This document shows, piece by piece, positions 20,822 to 21,926 of a stretch of 21,926 nt of DNA; the first letter of the stretch is position 1; every line of letters begins with the position of its first letter. The position numbers and the translations under genes are program-made. The notes under the pieces are model-generated. The model worked only from the letters and a program-made list of their open reading frames with translations, searched no databases and was not told where the DNA came from. Source of the stretch: a virus; IMG/VR virus record IMGVR_UViG_3300001472_000018, positions 35,321 through 57,246 of that record, one strand, 5' to 3'.

Positions 20822-21926
20822 ATGGCTACATTTAGCGGAGAGGAGCAGTTAGACCTCTTAATCAAAAAACTGTTTTACGGGGTTGCCAAGGGGGGATCTA
20901 GTGATAACTACAACTTCTCTAACGAAGTACATGACTCTTTCTTAGCAGTCAAGCCGGCCAATATTTGGACTAATGCAGCAAGCATTCCAACCGCTCCTCC
21001 AACCAACACAGACACTACGGTAGAAGTATATACTCCGAATGCCGGTGGTAGTCAAAATGCCCCGCTCGAGCTTACCGCTGTAAGTCTTGCTGGGAATGCA
21101 GGCGACTACTCTAACTTCCGTAAGCAATGGGTTGCTTTAGATAGCAGCGATAATCGCTTAAAGAATTGGATCGGACCTGGTTATGGGGGCGCTTATGCTG
21201 CAAGAGTTTATGTAGGTGCTACAAGCTGGGATGGTACCGACGCTGATGCTTCAAATAAAGGCATCCAAGAGATTAGCTTTGGGGGTAACGCAGCCGCAGA
21301 CTGGTTCTTTGACTATGAAGCGGGAGTGTTGTTTTGGACCAATGAAAACCTTAGTGAAACAGGTGACTTTCAGGGGTCTGCTAACTTTACTACAGATACA
21401 AGCCTTATTGCTAATGGCGATGTAGTTTACATCAAAGCGTATCGATATATTGGAGGCACTGGACTAGGTTCTGCTACTAACGTCTCCATCTCTGCATCTG
21501 CTGATGATACTGCTTTTCCACTTGTTTTCGCAGACGGAGCAAATGCTTCCGCTGCTCTTAAGGTAGATGGTGTAAATCCTGCTACTTATAACCCAGACAG
21601 TGGGATATTAACTACTACGACTTTATCCGCTACAGCTAGCTTTACAACAGCCATTTTACAGGTTAATGGAAACTCAACCTTAGGAAACCTCGCATCTGAA
21701 GACACCGTAACTTTTAGTAGTCGTATTGCTAGTGATTTTATTCCTAGTACTAATAATAGTAAGGATTTAGGTTCGGGCTCTCTAAAGTGGGCGCAGGTAC
21801 ACGCTACTACCTTCACCGGTAACTTGACTGGTGATGTAACTGGTAACGTAAGCGGTTCTTCTGGCTCAACAACTGGTAACGCTGCTACTGCAACAGCCTT
21901 GGCAGCTGCTGTAACAATTGGTGGAG
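20822..21926 (+). CDS. Fibre protein, partial (3' end outside the window)
   Basis: The frame is open from ATG 20822 to the right edge (368 codons visible) with no stop. The N-terminus, EEQLDLLIKKLFYGVAKGG followed by NFSNEVHDSFLAVKPANIWT, matches an anchor region common in marine phage fibres. Later, NNSKDLGSGSLKWAQVHATT precedes the repeats FTGNLTGDVTGNVSG (residues 331-345) and TTGNAATATAL, the usual entry into a triple-stranded shaft of GNxxG repeats. A distal tip and possibly an autocleaving chaperone domain would be expected downstream. It starts 19 bases after the preceding stop, behind CCTTAAT, as seen before the capsid gene. Confidence 0.75.
   Translation, partial: MATFSGEEQLDLLIKKLFYGVAKGGSSDNYNFSNEVHDSFLAVKPANIWTNAASIPTAPPTNTDTTVEVYTPNAGGSQNAPLELTAVSLAGNAGDYSNFRKQWVALDSSDNRLKNWIGPGYGGAYAARVYVGATSWDGTDADASNKGIQEISFGGNAAADWFFDYEAGVLFWTNENLSETGDFQGSANFTTDTSLIANGDVVYIKAYRYIGGTGLGSATNVSISASADDTAFPLVFADGANASAALKVDGVNPATYNPDSGILTTTTLSATASFTTAILQVNGNSTLGNLASEDTVTFSSRIASDFIPSTNNSKDLGSGSLKWAQVHATTFTGNLTGDVTGNVSGSSGSTTGNAATATALAAAVTIGG
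21812..21880 (+). repeat. GN/G repeat region encoding fibre shaft
   Basis: The DNA repeats GGTAAC/ACTGGT units that encode TGNLTG, DVTGNV, SG and TTGN. It is a coding repeat typical of trimeric fibre shafts and a natural place for recombination between fibre genes. It continues towards the window edge. Confidence 0.5.

Noticed and set aside
1-21926. tRNA genes, CRISPR arrays, insertion sequences, integrase and attachment sites
   Set aside because: Looked for by eye on both strands. No cloverleaf, spaced direct-repeat array, transposase or recombinase motif was recognised.

Overview
The window looks like part of a double-stranded DNA phage genome. It holds the end of a leftward gene cluster and about 20.6 kb of a rightward late (virion) module. 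No host housekeeping genes, tRNA, rRNA, IS element, integrase or CRISPR array was seen. The likely host is a member of the Bacteroidota, probably marine. Four things point that way: genes lack Shine-Dalgarno sequences and start behind A/T-rich leaders; two genes start just behind an octamer matching the Bacteroidota -7 promoter element (TAnnTTTG); the terminase, portal, capsid and adaptor proteins resemble those of crAss-like and related Bacteroidota podoviruses; and the distal fibre proteins resemble families common in marine viruses. All assignments come from reading motifs, not from database searches.

Layout. (1) 1-1186, minus strand: three small genes. One is a predicted lipoprotein with a clear lipobox. 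They are separated by short spacers with perfect palindromes and a UUCG-loop hairpin that fits a terminator. (2) 1187-1333: divergent spacer, G-rich, with a candidate late promoter directly before the first rightward gene. (3) 1334-3362: seven small, tightly packed or overlapping genes. They include a probable Acb2/Tad1-hairpin-type protein (candidate nucleotide-signal sponge against CBASS or Thoeris immunity), a winged-helix protein (candidate small terminase), an HU/IHF-like protein and a protein typically found just before terL. (4) 3362-11776: DNA packaging and head genes: large terminase, portal, scaffold, major capsid protein, a conserved 269-residue protein and a head-tail adaptor. A candidate promoter before the scaffold gene and a strong intrinsic terminator after the capsid gene mark out a scaffold-capsid transcription unit. 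(5) 11776-21926: beta-rich virion proteins, several Ig-like, a cysteine-tailed protein, a complete calcineurin-like metallophosphoesterase, and fibre/receptor-binding proteins, the last cut by the window edge.

How it works together. TerL and its small partners would package DNA through the portal into a shell built on the scaffold. The adaptor would begin the neck, and the beta-rich proteins would decorate the head or build tail and fibres. Many junctions are TAATG or stop-N-ATG, which suggests translational coupling in place of ribosome-binding sites. The most interesting non-structural elements are the Acb2/Tad1-like gene and the phosphoesterase in the fibre cluster. The regulatory logic (promoters that may give leaderless mRNAs, a repeated leader before two structural genes) and an EF-hand-like loop in the portal also stand out. 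No tape-measure, sheath, polymerase or lysis gene lies in the window.
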